From NCBI RefSeq assembly GCF_013372265.1, contig NZ_CP054051.1, positions 756,263 through 820,262 of the forward strand: DNA of 64,000 nucleotides, in the 5' to 3' direction. Source of the stretch: Aliarcobacter cibarius (GTDB taxonomy: Bacteria > Campylobacterota > Campylobacteria > Campylobacterales > Arcobacteraceae). The notes beneath the pieces were generated by a model. It was not told the origin of the DNA. It saw only the letters and a list, made by a program, of their open reading frames with translations, and did not search any database. Below, one piece after another: positions 9,487-22,741 of this stretch (positions are counted from its first letter, which is position 1; every line of letters begins with the position of its first letter). A program made the translations under genes and the position numbers.

Positions 9487-10668
9487 ATGTTTACAATTTT
9501 ACCAATAAAAGGTTTTATAGATCAAATAGATGGATTTTATTGTGATGGAATTCATGCTGGTCTTAAACCAAATGGGAATAATGACTTAGGATTTATTTAT
9601 ACTAAAGAAGCATGTACAGTTGCAGCAATTTTTACTGAAAATAAATTTCAAGCAGCTCCTTTAAGACATTTTTTAGCATATGAAGAAGGATTTAAAACAA
9701 ATTTTGTTTTGATAAACTCAAAAAATGCAAATGCATTAACTGGTAGAAAAGGTATAGAGTCGATAAATACATTATTTTCACAACTTGATTTTGATTTAAT
9801 AAATCCAGTTATGAGTAGTACAGGAGTTATTGGGAATCCTTTACCAATTGAAAAATTAGTTGTAGGAGCTAAAAGATTTGATTTAACAGCTAAAAATGGA
9901 GAAAATTTATCTCGTGCTATTATGACAACAGATGCATATCCTAAAACTTGCATGTACGAAGTAAAACTTGAAGATGGTAGTTCCTTTAAAATTGGGGCTG
10001 TTGCAAAAGGTGCTGGGATGATAAATCCTAATTTAGCAACTATGTTATGCTTTATTTGTACAGATGCTGCTGCGCCTTATTCAGATATAAAAGAAGCTTT
10101 AAATACAAATAAAGAGACTACTTTTAATGCTATTTCAGTTGATGGGGATACATCAACAAATGATACAGTTATGGTTTTAGCAAATGGGAAATCAAATGCT
10201 TATAATAAAGAAGCTTTTATTGAAGCTTTAAGACTTGTAATGTTTGATATGGCTATGTTAATGGTTGCAGATGGTGAAGGTGCGAAAAAAGTTGCCGCTT
10301 TTGAAGTAAAAAATGCTTTAACAAAAGAAGATGCTATAAAAGCTGCAAAAGCTTTATCAAACTCTCTTTTAGTAAAAACAGCTCTTTTTGGTGAAGATCC
10401 AAATTTTGGAAGAATAGCATCTACAATTGGAGCATCTCAAATAGCTTGTGATGACGAAAAATTAGTAATTTCTTATAATGATGTTGTAGTTTTTAATAAA
10501 GGTGAAATTTGTTTTGATGCAAATATTGAAGCAAAAGCAGCAGATGTTTTGAAAAAAGATAAATATAAAATTATTTGTGATATCGGTCTAGGAGAAGAAA
10601 GTTTTACGGCTTATGGATGTGATTTAGGGTATAAGTATGTAGAAATAAACGCGGATTATAGAAGTTAA
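9487..10668 (+). CDS. argJ: Bifunctional glutamate N-acetyltransferase / amino-acid acetyltransferase
   Basis: ArgJ transfers the acetyl group from N-acetylornithine to glutamate (and may also use acetyl-CoA), driving the cyclic arginine pathway in the cytoplasm. The 393-residue protein has the self-cleavage motif KGAGMINPNLATMLCF, with the nucleophilic Thr at about residue 185, and the C-terminal GEDPNFGRIASTIGAS segment. Family members cleave themselves into alpha and beta chains before that Thr. It directly follows the channel gene (3 bp gap) and probably shares its mRNA. Confidence 0.96.
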   Translation: MFTILPIKGFIDQIDGFYCDGIHAGLKPNGNNDLGFIYTKEACTVAAIFTENKFQAAPLRHFLAYEEGFKTNFVLINSKNANALTGRKGIESINTLFSQLDFDLINPVMSSTGVIGNPLPIEKLVVGAKRFDLTAKNGENLSRAIMTTDAYPKTCMYEVKLEDGSSFKIGAVAKGAGMINPNLATMLCFICTDAAAPYSDIKEALNTNKETTFNAISVDGDTSTNDTVMVLANGKSNAYNKEAFIEALRLVMFDMAMLMVADGEGAKKVAAFEVKNALTKEDAIKAAKALSNSLLVKTALFGEDPNFGRIASTIGASQIACDDEKLVISYNDVVVFNKGEICFDANIEAKAADVLKKDKYKIICDIGLGEESFTAYGCDLGYKYVEINADYRS

Positions 10669-10686
10669 TTTTAAGAACTTTTTATA

Positions 10687-10692
10687 TATAAT
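10687..10692 (+). promoter_or_regulatory. Candidate -10 element for the DUF465 gene
   Basis: A consensus TATAAT lies 34 bp before the start codon in the short gap after argJ. No good -35 is present at 17 bp, as is common for sigma-70 promoters in this phylum. A ribosome-binding site (AAGGA) follows at about 10715. Confidence 0.5.
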
Positions 10693-10725
10693 CTTGAAAA
10701 TTTAAATTTTAACCAAGGATAGATA

Positions 10726-10941
10726 ATGCTTCACGAACATAGAGATGCAATCGCTGAATTAAGACAAAAAGATGCTCATTTTGCTAGAGTTTTTGATAGA
10801 CACAATGACTTAGATCACGAAATCACTAACTTAGAAAATGCTCATGCTGATCAATTTACGATTGAAACTAAGAAAAAAGAGAAATTAAAATTAAAAGATG
10901 AAATTTACTCTATGATAGTAAAATATAAAGCTGAAAAATAA
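10726..10941 (+). CDS. YdcH-family protein (DUF465)
   Basis: The 71-residue protein is almost entirely helical, with an N-terminal MLHEHRDAIAELRQKDAHFARVF-like region and a C-terminal KKKEKLKLKDEIYSMI helix, matching the small DUF465/YdcH family. The family has no established biochemical role. The gene appears monocistronic: its own -10 is at 10687 and a strong terminator starts 20 bp after its stop. Confidence 0.85.
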   Translation: MLHEHRDAIAELRQKDAHFARVFDRHNDLDHEITNLENAHADQFTIETKKKEKLKLKDEIYSMIVKYKAEK

Positions 10942-10960
10942 TCTCAAAAGCTTTCAAATT

Positions 10961-10995
10961 AAAGGGCTAGAAGTATAACTTCTAGCCCTTTTTTT
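10961..10995 (+). terminator. Strong rho-independent terminator after the DUF465 gene
   Basis: Perfect 14-bp inverted repeat (arms 10961-10974 and 10978-10991, core GGGCTAGAAG) with a 3-nt loop, running directly into a T tract. Confidence 0.92.
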
Positions 10996-11087
10996 GTTAA
11001 TATACAATTTAAAATTATAATAACAACTATTACTAAGCCAACTTTGGATAAAATCTCTCTAATTTTATTTAACAAAGGCCTTTTTTT

Positions 11088-13664
11088 ATGGAAAACCTTT
11101 TCGAAAATCAAGACATTATAAATGTAAATATTGAAGATAGTGTAAAAGCTTCATATTTAGATTACTCAATGAGTGTTATTATTGGTAGAGCATTACCAGA
11201 TGCTAAAGATGGACTAAAACCAGTACACCGAAGAATCTTATATGCGATGCATGATTTAAACGTTACTAGTAAGGCTGCTTATAAGAAGTCAGCAAGGATA
11301 GTTGGAGATGTTATTGGAAAGTACCATCCACATGGTGATAGTTCTGTTTATGATGCTTTAGTTAGAATGGCTCAAAGTTTTTCAATGAGAGCACCTCTTG
11401 TAGATGGTCAAGGTAACTTTGGATCAGTTGATGGTGATAATGCTGCTGCTATGAGATATACAGAAGCAAGAATGACTAGAATTGCTGAAGAAGTTTTAAG
11501 GGATTTAGATAAAGATACTGTAAACTTTGTTCCAAACTATGATGATACAATGAAAGAACCAGCCGTTCTTCCTACAAGAGTTCCTACGCTTTTATTAAAT
11601 GGTAGTGAAGGAATTGCAGTTGGTATGGCAACAAAAATTCCTCCGCACAATCTAGGGGAACTTTTAGATGCAATTTTGCATTTAATTGATAATCCTAGTG
11701 CTGAAGCCCTTGATTTGATGGAATTTATTCAAGGTCCAGATTTCCCAACTGGTGGGACAATCTTTGGTAGAAGAGGTATTATTGATGCTTATACAACTGG
11801 AAGAGGGCGTGTAAGAATCAGAGCAAAACATCACATAGAAACTAAAGCAAAAAAAGAAATAATTGTAATTGATGAACTTCCTTATCAAGTAAATAAAGCT
11901 AGATTAATTGAGCTTATTGCAAACTTAGCAAAAGATAAACAAATAGAAGGAATTTCTGAAGTTAGAGATGAATCAGATAGAGAAGGTATTAGAGTTGTAA
12001 TTGAGCTTAAAAAAGAAGCTATGGCAGAAATAGTTCTAAATAATCTTTATAAATCAACTCCTATGGAAACAACATTTGGAATTATATTACTTGCTGTTTA
12101 TAATAAAGAACCAAAAGTATTTAATCTTCCAGAAATTTTAAATATTTTTTTATCTCACAGAAAAACTGTAATTATTAGAAGAACAATTTTTGATTTAGAG
12201 AAAGCAAAAGCAAGAGCACATATTTTAGAGGGTCTAAAAATTGCTGTTGACAATATTGATGAAGTTGTAAAAATAATAAGATCTAGTTCAAATGATGCCG
12301 ATGCAAAAGAGAGATTAGAAGTAAGATTTAATTTAAGTCATATTCAATCACAAGCTATTTTAGATATGAGACTTGGAAGATTAACAGGTCTTCAAAGAGA
12401 TAAGCTTGATGCTGAATATAATGAATTAATGATTTTAATAGCTGAACTAGAAGCAATTTTAAGAAGTGAAGAAAAATTAAATGAAATTATAAAAGAAGAA
12501 TTAACTGAAATAAAAGAGAAGTTTTCAAATCCAAGACGTACAGAGATTGAAGATTCTTATGATGAGATAGATGTTGAAGATTTAATACCAAATGAGCCTA
12601 TGGTTGTTACAATTACTCATAATGGTTATGTAAAAAGAGTACCTATAAAAGCTTATGAAAAACAAAAAAGAGGTGGAAAAGGTAAAGTTGCCGTAACAAC
12701 TCATGATGATGACTTTATTGAAAGATTCTTTGTAAGTAATACTCATGATACCTTAATGTTTGTTACAAATATGGGGCAATTATATTGGTTAAAAGTTTAT
12801 AAAATTCCAGAAGGAAGTAGAATTGCTAAAGGAAAAGCTGTTGTAAATTTAATCAATTTAAGACCTGATGAAAAAATTATGGAAATTATTCCAACACCTG
12901 ACTTTGATGAATCTAAATCTTTAGTATTCTTTACAAGAAATGGTATTATAAAAAGAACATCATTAAATGAGTTCTCAAATATTAGAAGTAATGGTGTAAG
13001 AGCAATTGTTCTTGATGATGCAGATGAAATTGTTACTGCAAAAATTGCTGATATACAAACTCAATATATAATGATATTTACAAGTCTTGGTCAATGTATT
13101 AGATTTGAACTTGATAAAACAAGAGACCAAGGAAGAAGTACAAGAGGTGTTAGAGGTATTAAATTTAAAATTGATACAGATTTTGTTGTAGATGCAGATG
13201 TTATTAATAGTGAAGAACAAGAGATTTTAACAGTTTCTGAAAAAGGGATTGGAAAAAGAACAACTGTTGAAGAATATAGATTAACAAATAGAGCAGGTTC
13301 TGGGGTAATTGCTATGAAATTATCTCCAAAAACTGGAAATATTGTTGGTGAAGTTCTGGTTGATGATACTCAAGATTTAATGCTTTTAACTTCGATTGGA
13401 AAAATGATTAGAGTTGATATGCAAACAATTAGAAAAGCTGGAAGAAATACTTCTGGAGTAATTATTGTAAATGTAGATAAAGATGATAAAGTTGTATCGA
13501 TTGCAAAATGTCCAAAAGAAGATGAAGAGATAGAACTTGATGAAAATGGAAATGTGATTAGATATAACGAAGATGGTGAAATAATTGAACATGAAGAAAA
13601 AGATTCAAATCTTTTAAGTTTATTAGATAATAATGAAAATTTAGAAAATAATGAGGAAGAATAA
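11088..13664 (+). CDS. gyrA: DNA gyrase subunit A
   Basis: GyrA provides the DNA breakage-reunion activity of gyrase. The 858-residue protein has the winged-helix region with [19 protein letters not shown], the catalytic Tyr at residue 124 (AAMRYTEAR), and a C-terminal beta-pinwheel beginning with a GyrA-box variant (QKRGGKG), which separates it from ParC. The C-terminal tail is very acidic. At the quinolone-resistance positions it carries Ser85 (E. coli Ser83) and Asp89 (E. coli Asp87), neither being a classic resistance substitution. asd starts 2 bp after its stop. Confidence 0.97.
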   Translation: MENLFENQDIINVNIEDSVKASYLDYSMSVIIGRALPDAKDGLKPVHRRILYAMHDLNVTSKAAYKKSARIVGDVIGKYHPHGDSSVYDALVRMAQSFSMRAPLVDGQGNFGSVDGDNAAAMRYTEARMTRIAEEVLRDLDKDTVNFVPNYDDTMKEPAVLPTRVPTLLLNGSEGIAVGMATKIPPHNLGELLDAILHLIDNPSAEALDLMEFIQGPDFPTGGTIFGRRGIIDAYTTGRGRVRIRAKHHIETKAKKEIIVIDELPYQVNKARLIELIANLAKDKQIEGISEVRDESDREGIRVVIELKKEAMAEIVLNNLYKSTPMETTFGIILLAVYNKEPKVFNLPEILNIFLSHRKTVIIRRTIFDLEKAKARAHILEGLKIAVDNIDEVVKIIRSSSNDADAKERLEVRFNLSHIQSQAILDMRLGRLTGLQRDKLDAEYNELMILIAELEAILRSEEKLNEIIKEELTEIKEKFSNPRRTEIEDSYDEIDVEDLIPNEPMVVTITHNGYVKRVPIKAYEKQKRGGKGKVAVTTHDDDFIERFFVSNTHDTLMFVTNMGQLYWLKVYKIPEGSRIAKGKAVVNLINLRPDEKIMEIIPTPDFDESKSLVFFTRNGIIKRTSLNEFSNIRSNGVRAIVLDDADEIVTAKIADIQTQYIMIFTSLGQCIRFELDKTRDQGRSTRGVRGIKFKIDTDFVVDADVINSEEQEILTVSEKGIGKRTTVEEYRLTNRAGSGVIAMKLSPKTGNIVGEVLVDDTQDLMLLTSIGKMIRVDMQTIRKAGRNTSGVIIVNVDKDDKVVSIAKCPKEDEEIELDENGNVIRYNEDGEIIEHEEKDSNLLSLLDNNENLENNEEE

Positions 13665-13666
13665 TT

Positions 13667-14704
13667 ATGAGAAAATTTAATGTTGCTGTTGTTGGTGCTA
13701 CAGGTGCTGTTGGAGAAGAAGTATTTAGAGTTATGGAAGAGTTAAATTTTCCAGTTAATAAAGTAGTACCACTGGCAAGTGCTAGAAGTGCTGGAAGTAC
13801 AATAGAATTTAGAAATAAAGATGTTGTAGTTTTAGAATTAACACCTAAAGTTTTTGAAGAGCAAGAAGTAGAAATAGCATTCTTCTGTGCTGGAGGAAGT
13901 GTATCTGCTGAGTTTGCAAAATACGCAGTTGAAGCAGGGGCTGTTGTAATTGATAATACAAGTCACTTTAGAATGGATCCAAAAGTTCCACTAGTTGTTC
14001 CTGAAGTTAATCCTCAAGATATAAAACTTTGGAGAGAAACTGGAATTATTGCAAATCCAAATTGTTCTACAATTCAAATGGTTCAAAGTTTAAAACCACT
14101 AGATGAGTTATATGGAATAAAAAGAGTTGATGTATCAACATATCAAGCTGTTTCAGGTGCTGGAAAATCTGGTATGGAAGAGTTAGTTAAACAAATGCAA
14201 GATTTCTTTGCATTTAGATTAGATGAAACAGAAATAAAAGCGTTTGCACACCAAATAGCTTTAAATGTAATTCCTCAAATTGATGTTGCGATGGAGAATG
14301 GATTTACTAAAGAAGAAATGAAAATGGTAAATGAAACTCAAAAAATTATGCACAAAAATTTTGAAGTTGCAGCAACTTGTGTAAGAGTACCTGTATTAAG
14401 ATCTCATAGTGAATCACTAACTGTTACATTTAATGATTGTGTTGACGTTGATGTCGATGAAGTTAGAAATGTTTTAGAAAACTTTGAGAACGTAAAAGTA
14501 ATTGATGATTTACCAAATAAAAAGTACCCAATGCCAATAATTTCAACAGATACTGATTATACATATGTTGGAAGAATTAGAAAAGATGTTTATGCATCAA
14601 ATGTAGTTCATTACTTCAATGTTGCTGATCAAGTAAGAGTTGGAGCTGCTACAAATGCAGTTAGAATTGGTTTAAAATGGATTGAGTTAGAAAGCGATAT
14701 TTAA
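13667..14704 (+). CDS. asd: Aspartate-semialdehyde dehydrogenase
   Basis: Asd reduces aspartyl phosphate to aspartate semialdehyde with NADPH, feeding lysine/diaminopimelate, threonine and methionine synthesis. The 345-residue protein has the N-terminal NADP motif VVGATGAVGEE, the catalytic-Cys motif ANPNCSTIQMV and the substrate segment TYQAVSGAGKSGMEEL, and the length is typical. It is tightly packed: 2 bp after gyrA and directly abutting the YqhA-like gene. Confidence 0.96.
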   Translation: MRKFNVAVVGATGAVGEEVFRVMEELNFPVNKVVPLASARSAGSTIEFRNKDVVVLELTPKVFEEQEVEIAFFCAGGSVSAEFAKYAVEAGAVVIDNTSHFRMDPKVPLVVPEVNPQDIKLWRETGIIANPNCSTIQMVQSLKPLDELYGIKRVDVSTYQAVSGAGKSGMEELVKQMQDFFAFRLDETEIKAFAHQIALNVIPQIDVAMENGFTKEEMKMVNETQKIMHKNFEVAATCVRVPVLRSHSESLTVTFNDCVDVDVDEVRNVLENFENVKVIDDLPNKKYPMPIISTDTDYTYVGRIRKDVYASNVVHYFNVADQVRVGAATNAVRIGLKWIELESDI

Positions 14705-15217
14705 ATGTTCGAAAAACTTTTTGAAAATGCCCTTTGGAAAAGCAGATTTATTGTAATTCTTGCAGTAATTTTTGGCTTTTTGGGATCTGTGATTTTATTT
14801 ATTGTTGCAAGTGTTGATGTAATTAATGTAGCAAAATTTATTTTTACAACATTTATTGAAGGAACTCATCCAGAACATTTTCATGAAGATATAGTTGCAG
14901 GAATTATTGGGGCAGTTGATTTATATTTAATAGCAGTTGTTTTATTAATATTTTCTTTTGGAGTTTATGAGTTATTTATATCAAAAATTGATGCTGCTTG
15001 TACTCCAGAAGAGTGTAATTCAATCTTAAATATTAGTTCACTAGATCAATTAAAAGATAAAATAGCAAAAGTAATTATAATGGTGTTGGTGGTAAATTAT
15101 TTTCAAAGAGTTTTACATACAAAGTATGAAACGCCATTAGAATTGTTGTATTTTGCGTTAGCTATTGTTGCATTAGCTGTTGGACTTTACTTTACAGGTA
15201 AAGTTGGAAAAAAATAA
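14705..15217 (+). CDS. YqhA-like (UPF0114) membrane protein
   Basis: The 170-residue inner-membrane protein has about four hydrophobic helices: near 15-40, 65-95 (VDLYLIAVVLLIFSFGVYELF), 120-135 and 145-165. The VDLYLIAVVLLIFS-GVYELFIS block is characteristic of the UPF0114/YqhA family, which lacks an established function. The start codon follows the asd stop with no gap, and hemE starts 12 bp after its stop, so the three are probably co-transcribed. Confidence 0.8.
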   Translation: MFEKLFENALWKSRFIVILAVIFGFLGSVILFIVASVDVINVAKFIFTTFIEGTHPEHFHEDIVAGIIGAVDLYLIAVVLLIFSFGVYELFISKIDAACTPEECNSILNISSLDQLKDKIAKVIIMVLVVNYFQRVLHTKYETPLELLYFALAIVALAVGLYFTGKVGKK

Positions 15218-15229
15218 AAGGAATTAATT

Positions 15230-16267
15230 ATGTCAAAAATTTTTGTGGATGCATGTTTTAGAAGACCAACTCCATATACGCCAGTTTGGATGATGAGACA
15301 AGCAGGAAGATATTTAAAAGAATATATGGAAGTAAGAGCGAAAGCTGGTAATTTTTTAAATCTTTGTCATAATCCTGAGCTTGCTGCAGAAGTTACAATA
15401 CAGCCATTAGATATTGTTGGAGTTGATGCAGCTATTTTATTTAGTGATATTTTGGTTATTCCAAATGAAATGGGAATGGATTTAGATTTTGTAAAAGGCG
15501 AGGGTCCTAAATTTAGTAAACCTATTGAATCTGAAGCTGATTTAGATTCATTAATTGGTGGAGAAGAAGCTGCTTCGAAATTAACTTATGTTTATGAAAC
15601 TATAAAAATATTAAAACAACGTCTTCCTGAAGATAAAGCTCTAATTGGATTTACAGGCGCACCTTGGACATTAGCTACATATATGATTGAAGGTGAAGGT
15701 ACAAAAACTTATAACTTATCTAAAAAAATTATGTATGCAAATCCTGAATTTTTACATAAAATTTTAAGAAAATTAACAGATGTTATAAAATTATATTTAG
15801 AAAAACAAATTTTAGCTGGTGCTGATGTTGTACAAATTTTCGATTCTTGGGCAGCAGCAATTGAACCTGCACGTTATGATGAATTTTCATGGAAATATAT
15901 GGTTGAAATTGCAGAGTATATCAAAAATAAATATCCTCATATACCGGTAATTATGTTTCCCAAAGGAATTCCTTCTTTTATTGAAAGAGGACTTGTTTAT
16001 GGAAACTTTGATGTATTTGGGGTAGACTGGGGTACTCCTATGTCACTAGCAAAAGAGAAGTTGGGAAGTAAATATGTTCTTCAAGGTAATATGGAACCAT
16101 GTAGACTTTATTCTAAAGAAGCAACAACAGCCTGTGTTGAAGCAATACAAAATCTTATGCAAGGTGAAGGTCATATATTTAACTTAGGGCATGGAATTTT
16201 ACCTGATGTTCCTGTTGAAAACGCTATTCATTTTGTAAATGAATGTAAAAGAATTAGTAAAAAGTAG
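15230..16267 (+). CDS. hemE: Uroporphyrinogen decarboxylase
   Basis: HemE decarboxylates the four acetate side chains of uroporphyrinogen III to give coproporphyrinogen III in haem synthesis. The 345-residue protein has the N-terminal signature [15 protein letters not shown], the catalytic Asp in [25 protein letters not shown] and the C-terminal [16 protein letters not shown] ribosome-binding site (AAGGAAT) precedes the ATG. It is the last gene of the gyrA-asd-yqhA-hemE cluster. Confidence 0.97.
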   Translation: MSKIFVDACFRRPTPYTPVWMMRQAGRYLKEYMEVRAKAGNFLNLCHNPELAAEVTIQPLDIVGVDAAILFSDILVIPNEMGMDLDFVKGEGPKFSKPIESEADLDSLIGGEEAASKLTYVYETIKILKQRLPEDKALIGFTGAPWTLATYMIEGEGTKTYNLSKKIMYANPEFLHKILRKLTDVIKLYLEKQILAGADVVQIFDSWAAAIEPARYDEFSWKYMVEIAEYIKNKYPHIPVIMFPKGIPSFIERGLVYGNFDVFGVDWGTPMSLAKEKLGSKYVLQGNMEPCRLYSKEATTACVEAIQNLMQGEGHIFNLGHGILPDVPVENAIHFVNECKRISKK

Positions 16268-16289
16268 AAGGCAAAAAGCTTTTACTTTT
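16260..16289 (+). terminator. Possible terminator after hemE
   Basis: An 11-bp stem with one G-T pair (AAAAGTAGAAG at 16260-16270, CTTTTACTTTT at 16279-16289) overlaps the hemE stop and precedes the tRNA-Asn promoter. It is GC-poor and has only an interrupted T tail. Confidence 0.45.
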
Positions 16290-16329
16290 GACTAAATTTT
16301 ATAATTTTATAAATTTACTAAAAAAACTC

Positions 16330-16358
16330 TTGACATTAAATTGAATTTTTACTATAAT
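16330..16358 (+). promoter_or_regulatory. Consensus sigma-70 promoter of the tRNA-Asn pair
   Basis: Perfect TTGACA at 16330-16335 and TATAAT at 16353-16358 with a 17-bp spacer, 28 bp before the first tRNA-Asn. Confidence 0.92.
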
Positions 16359-16386
16359 TCCATCCCATTAAAGACGGAAACTATAT

Positions 16387-16461
16387 TCCGGCATAGCTCA
16401 GCGGTAGAGTAGATGACTGTTAATCATTTGGTCCCTGGTTCGATCCCAGGTGCCGGAGCCA
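16387..16461 (+). tRNA. tRNA-Asn (anticodon GTT), copy 1
   Basis: 75 nt including an encoded CCA. The acceptor stem TCCGGCA/TGCCGGA, an anticodon loop containing CTGTTAA and a TTCGATC T-loop are all visible. The flanks form a perfect 10-bp stem (ATTAAAGACG at 16367-16376 with CGTCTTTAAT at 16464-16473) that encloses this tRNA and could guide processing. Confidence 0.97.
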
Positions 16462-16488
16462 CACGTCTTTAATAAATTACAATAATAT

Positions 16489-16563
16489 TCCGGCATAGCT
16501 CAGCGGTAGAGTAGATGACTGTTAATCATTTGGTCCCTGGTTCGATCCCAGGTGCCGGAGCCA
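16489..16563 (+). tRNA. tRNA-Asn (anticodon GTT), copy 2
   Basis: 75 nt including CCA, identical to the copy 102 bp upstream and presumably transcribed with it from the promoter at 16330. No separate promoter is seen in the 27-bp gap. Confidence 0.97.
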
Positions 16564-16730
16564 CTTTAAAATAAATCAACAAAACTTCTGAATCATTTTA
16601 AATTTTAATAGCATTAGATTGGTATGTTAATCGAATTGGTATAAAAGCCCTAATCTAAAGTAATTTTTTCCTTCAAAAATAGCGATAAAACAAACTTCCA
16701 AAATTTAAGCGATATTTAAGCGTATAGCTC

Positions 16731-16759
16731 TTGACAACTAAGAAAAATCCTATTATAAT
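16731..16759 (+). promoter_or_regulatory. rRNA operon promoter
   Basis: Perfect TTGACA at 16731-16736 and TATAAT at 16754-16759 with a 17-bp spacer, about 240 bp before mature 16S. The leader that follows contains a boxA-like GATCTTTAAAAA at 16794-16805, a candidate antitermination signal (weak evidence). From 16564 to 16730 I see no gene, only a weak TTAGATT/AATCTAA inverted repeat (about 16615-16658). Confidence 0.92.
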
Positions 16760-16826
16760 TCCCGTCCAATTTGACCAAGAGTGGTTAAGTTAAGATCTTT
16801 AAAAAATCAAGTAAGTTTGTAAAGAT

Positions 16827-16863
16827 AATAATCTTTGTAAACCGAATATGTTAATCTTAAATA
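16827..16863 (+). other. 5' arm of the 16S rRNA processing stem
   Basis: This stretch is nearly perfectly complementary to 18567-18602 beyond the 3' end of 16S, with only a few mismatches or bulges over about 36 nt. Base-pairing would loop out the whole 16S precursor. This is the classic RNase III substrate of bacterial rRNA operons. Confidence 0.85.
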
Positions 16864-16998
16864 TTCAATACAAAAAAATAATGAACAAGAAGTCAAATTC
16901 TTGTCTATAAATTTGAGTGATAATTTTGTAATTTAGTAATAAAAAACAAAAATGTCAGTTTCATGCACTACATAATGATTAATTAGATTAATCAATAA

Positions 16999-18516
<1,518 letters not shown>

Positions 18517-18566
18517 CAGAGAAATAAGTTAAGATTTGTTTCTTAACTATTCAGAAGAACAAAGAA

Positions 18567-18602
18567 GATTTAAGATAATATGTTCGGTTTATAAAGATTA
18601 TT
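18567..18602 (+). other. 3' arm of the 16S rRNA processing stem
   Basis: Reverse complement of 16827-16863 apart from a few positions. It lies about 50 nt after the 16S 3' end and just before tRNA-Ile. Confidence 0.85.
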
Positions 18603-18619
18603 TGAAAAAATAGGTGAAG

Positions 18620-18696
18620 GGGCCTATAGCTCAGCTGGCTAGAGCGCTCGACTGATAATCGTGAGGTCTCAGGTTCAAGTCCTGATAGGCCCACCA
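18620..18696 (+). tRNA. tRNA-Ile (anticodon GAT)
   Basis: 77 nt with encoded CCA. The acceptor stem is GGGCCTA/TAGGCCC, the anticodon loop is CTGATAA and the T-loop is TTCAAGT. It occupies the usual 16S-23S spacer position. Confidence 0.97.
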
Positions 18697-18706
18697 TAAA
18701 TAATCT

Positions 18707-18782
18707 GGGGAATTAGCTCAGCTGGGAGAGCGCCTGCTTTGCACGCAGGAGGTCAGCGGTTCGATCCCGCTATTCTCCACCA
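18707..18782 (+). tRNA. tRNA-Ala (anticodon TGC)
   Basis: 76 nt with encoded CCA. The acceptor stem is GGGGAAT/ATTCTCC, the anticodon loop is TTTGCAC and the T-loop is TTCGATC. It starts 10 bp after tRNA-Ile. Confidence 0.97.
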
Positions 18783-19154
18783 TCTATTAAACTTAAGAGT
18801 GTAAGAGCTTTTAAAGTTTTAATATAAGTTTTATAATATGATTATAAGATTTATATTAGAACTTAATAAAATAGGTTTCTAAATGATATTTAAAAATATA
18901 ATGTTAAAGTCTTTAAAATTTTTTCGTAAATTTGAATAGCGATATTTAAATTTAAATAAAAAAATTTCATATCTAAAAAATTTAATAGAGATATTAAATA
19001 TAACTATAGATAACACAACTATATTATTGAACAATATGTTTAATAAGATAGTAGCCAAAGAATATTATCAAATTTAGAAGTTTTAGTTAAACTAGAATTT
19101 TTAGGCAAGAAAAAAGGAACCTGAATAAAATCGTAAGATTTTTTTAGGCTCCGT
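18783..19154 (+). other. tRNA-Ala to 23S internal transcribed spacer
   Basis: 372 bp without a gene and very AT-rich. It contains the 5' arm of the 23S processing stem (19034-19062, complementary to 22076-22105) and, just before mature 23S, a long imperfect hairpin at 19116-19152 (GGAACCTGAAT... pairing with ...TTTAGGCTCC). No ORF with a ribosome-binding site is visible. Confidence 0.8.
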
Positions 19155-22067
<2,913 letters not shown>

Positions 22068-22075
22068 AAACAATT

Positions 22076-22105
22076 TTCTTTGGTTTACTATCTTATTAAG
22101 CATAT
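22076..22105 (+). other. 3' arm of the 23S rRNA processing stem
   Basis: Nearly complementary to 19034-19062. Together the arms (about 29 bp, few mismatches) enclose the 23S precursor. The arm starts within about 10 nt of the mature 3' end. Confidence 0.85.
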
Positions 22106-22228
22106 TTATTATGTTTAATTAGTGTTTATTAATATAGATACAAATATGAAATACAAGGCTGTTACCTTGAAAAAACTTTAGTTTTTTTAAGAAGCCAAAA
22201 GACTTTAACATTAGATTCTCAAAATCAC

Positions 22229-22273
22229 AATTTGAGTGTTAAGAGTTTATTCAAGCTTTTAACACTCGAATTT
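22229..22273 (+). other. Hairpin immediately upstream of 5S rRNA
   Basis: The arms AATTTGAGTGTTAA (from 22229) and TTAACACTCGAATT (ending about 22272) form a near-perfect hairpin whose 3' arm abuts the 5S 5' end. It is probably a processing signal in the 23S-5S spacer. A second A/T hairpin lies at about 22166-22192. No gene is seen in this spacer. Confidence 0.65.
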
Positions 22274-22389
22274 GCTGGTGGTTAAAGAGAAGTGGAAATA
22301 CCCAGTCCCATTCCGAACCTGGTAGTCAAGCACTTCATCGCCGATAATACTGCAGGGTCCCCTTGTGGAAACGTAGGTCGCTGCCAGCT
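22272..22389 (+). rRNA. rrf: 5S ribosomal RNA
   Basis: About 118 nt. The terminal stem GCTGGTGG/CTGCCAGC and the conserved CCCATTCCGAACCTGG loop are visible, in the normal position after 23S. The ends are approximate. Confidence 0.95.
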
Positions 22390-22409
22390 CTTTGAGTTTT
22401 TATTTACAC

Positions 22410-22460
22410 AAAAGCTTACCTTTTTACATCTTCACGGTGTAAAGTGGTAAGCTTTTTTTT
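22410..22460 (+). terminator. rRNA operon terminator
   Basis: A long hairpin: outer stem AAAGCTTACC (22411-22420) with GGTAAGCTTT (22446-22455) and inner stem TTTACA/TGTAAA, followed by a run of T. Confidence 0.92.
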
Positions 22461-22503
22461 TACGCCTTCTTCTGTATTACTTATTTCACATTAGGAAAAT
22501 CTC

Positions 22504-22722
22504 TTGAATAACAATCCAAATAACCCTTTTCATTGTTTAAAATTAGAAACTATTTTACTAAAATTAGTAGAGTTTTATGGTTGGAATGAATTAGGAAATA
22601 AAATTAATATTAGATGTTTTAATTTTGATCCATCTATAAGTTCAAGTCTTAAATTTTTAAGAAAGACTCCTTGGGCAAGAGAAAAAGTAGAAAAACTATA
22701 TTTAAATACATTTTCTAATTAA
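22504..22722 (+). CDS. VF530-family DNA-binding protein (DUF2132)
   Basis: The 72-residue protein matches the VF530 family closely: [21 protein letters not shown], then [30 protein letters not shown]. The family is known from a Vibrio structure with a helical fold and is annotated as DNA-binding. Its physiological role is unclear. The start is a TTG at 22504; no ATG is available, and the family N terminus fits. It lies 19 bp upstream of the FTR-like/rhodanese gene, so the two may be co-transcribed. Confidence 0.85.
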   Translation: MNNNPNNPFHCLKLETILLKLVEFYGWNELGNKINIRCFNFDPSISSSLKFLRKTPWAREKVEKLYLNTFSN

Positions 22723-22741
22723 ATAAATTATAGGAATATAT

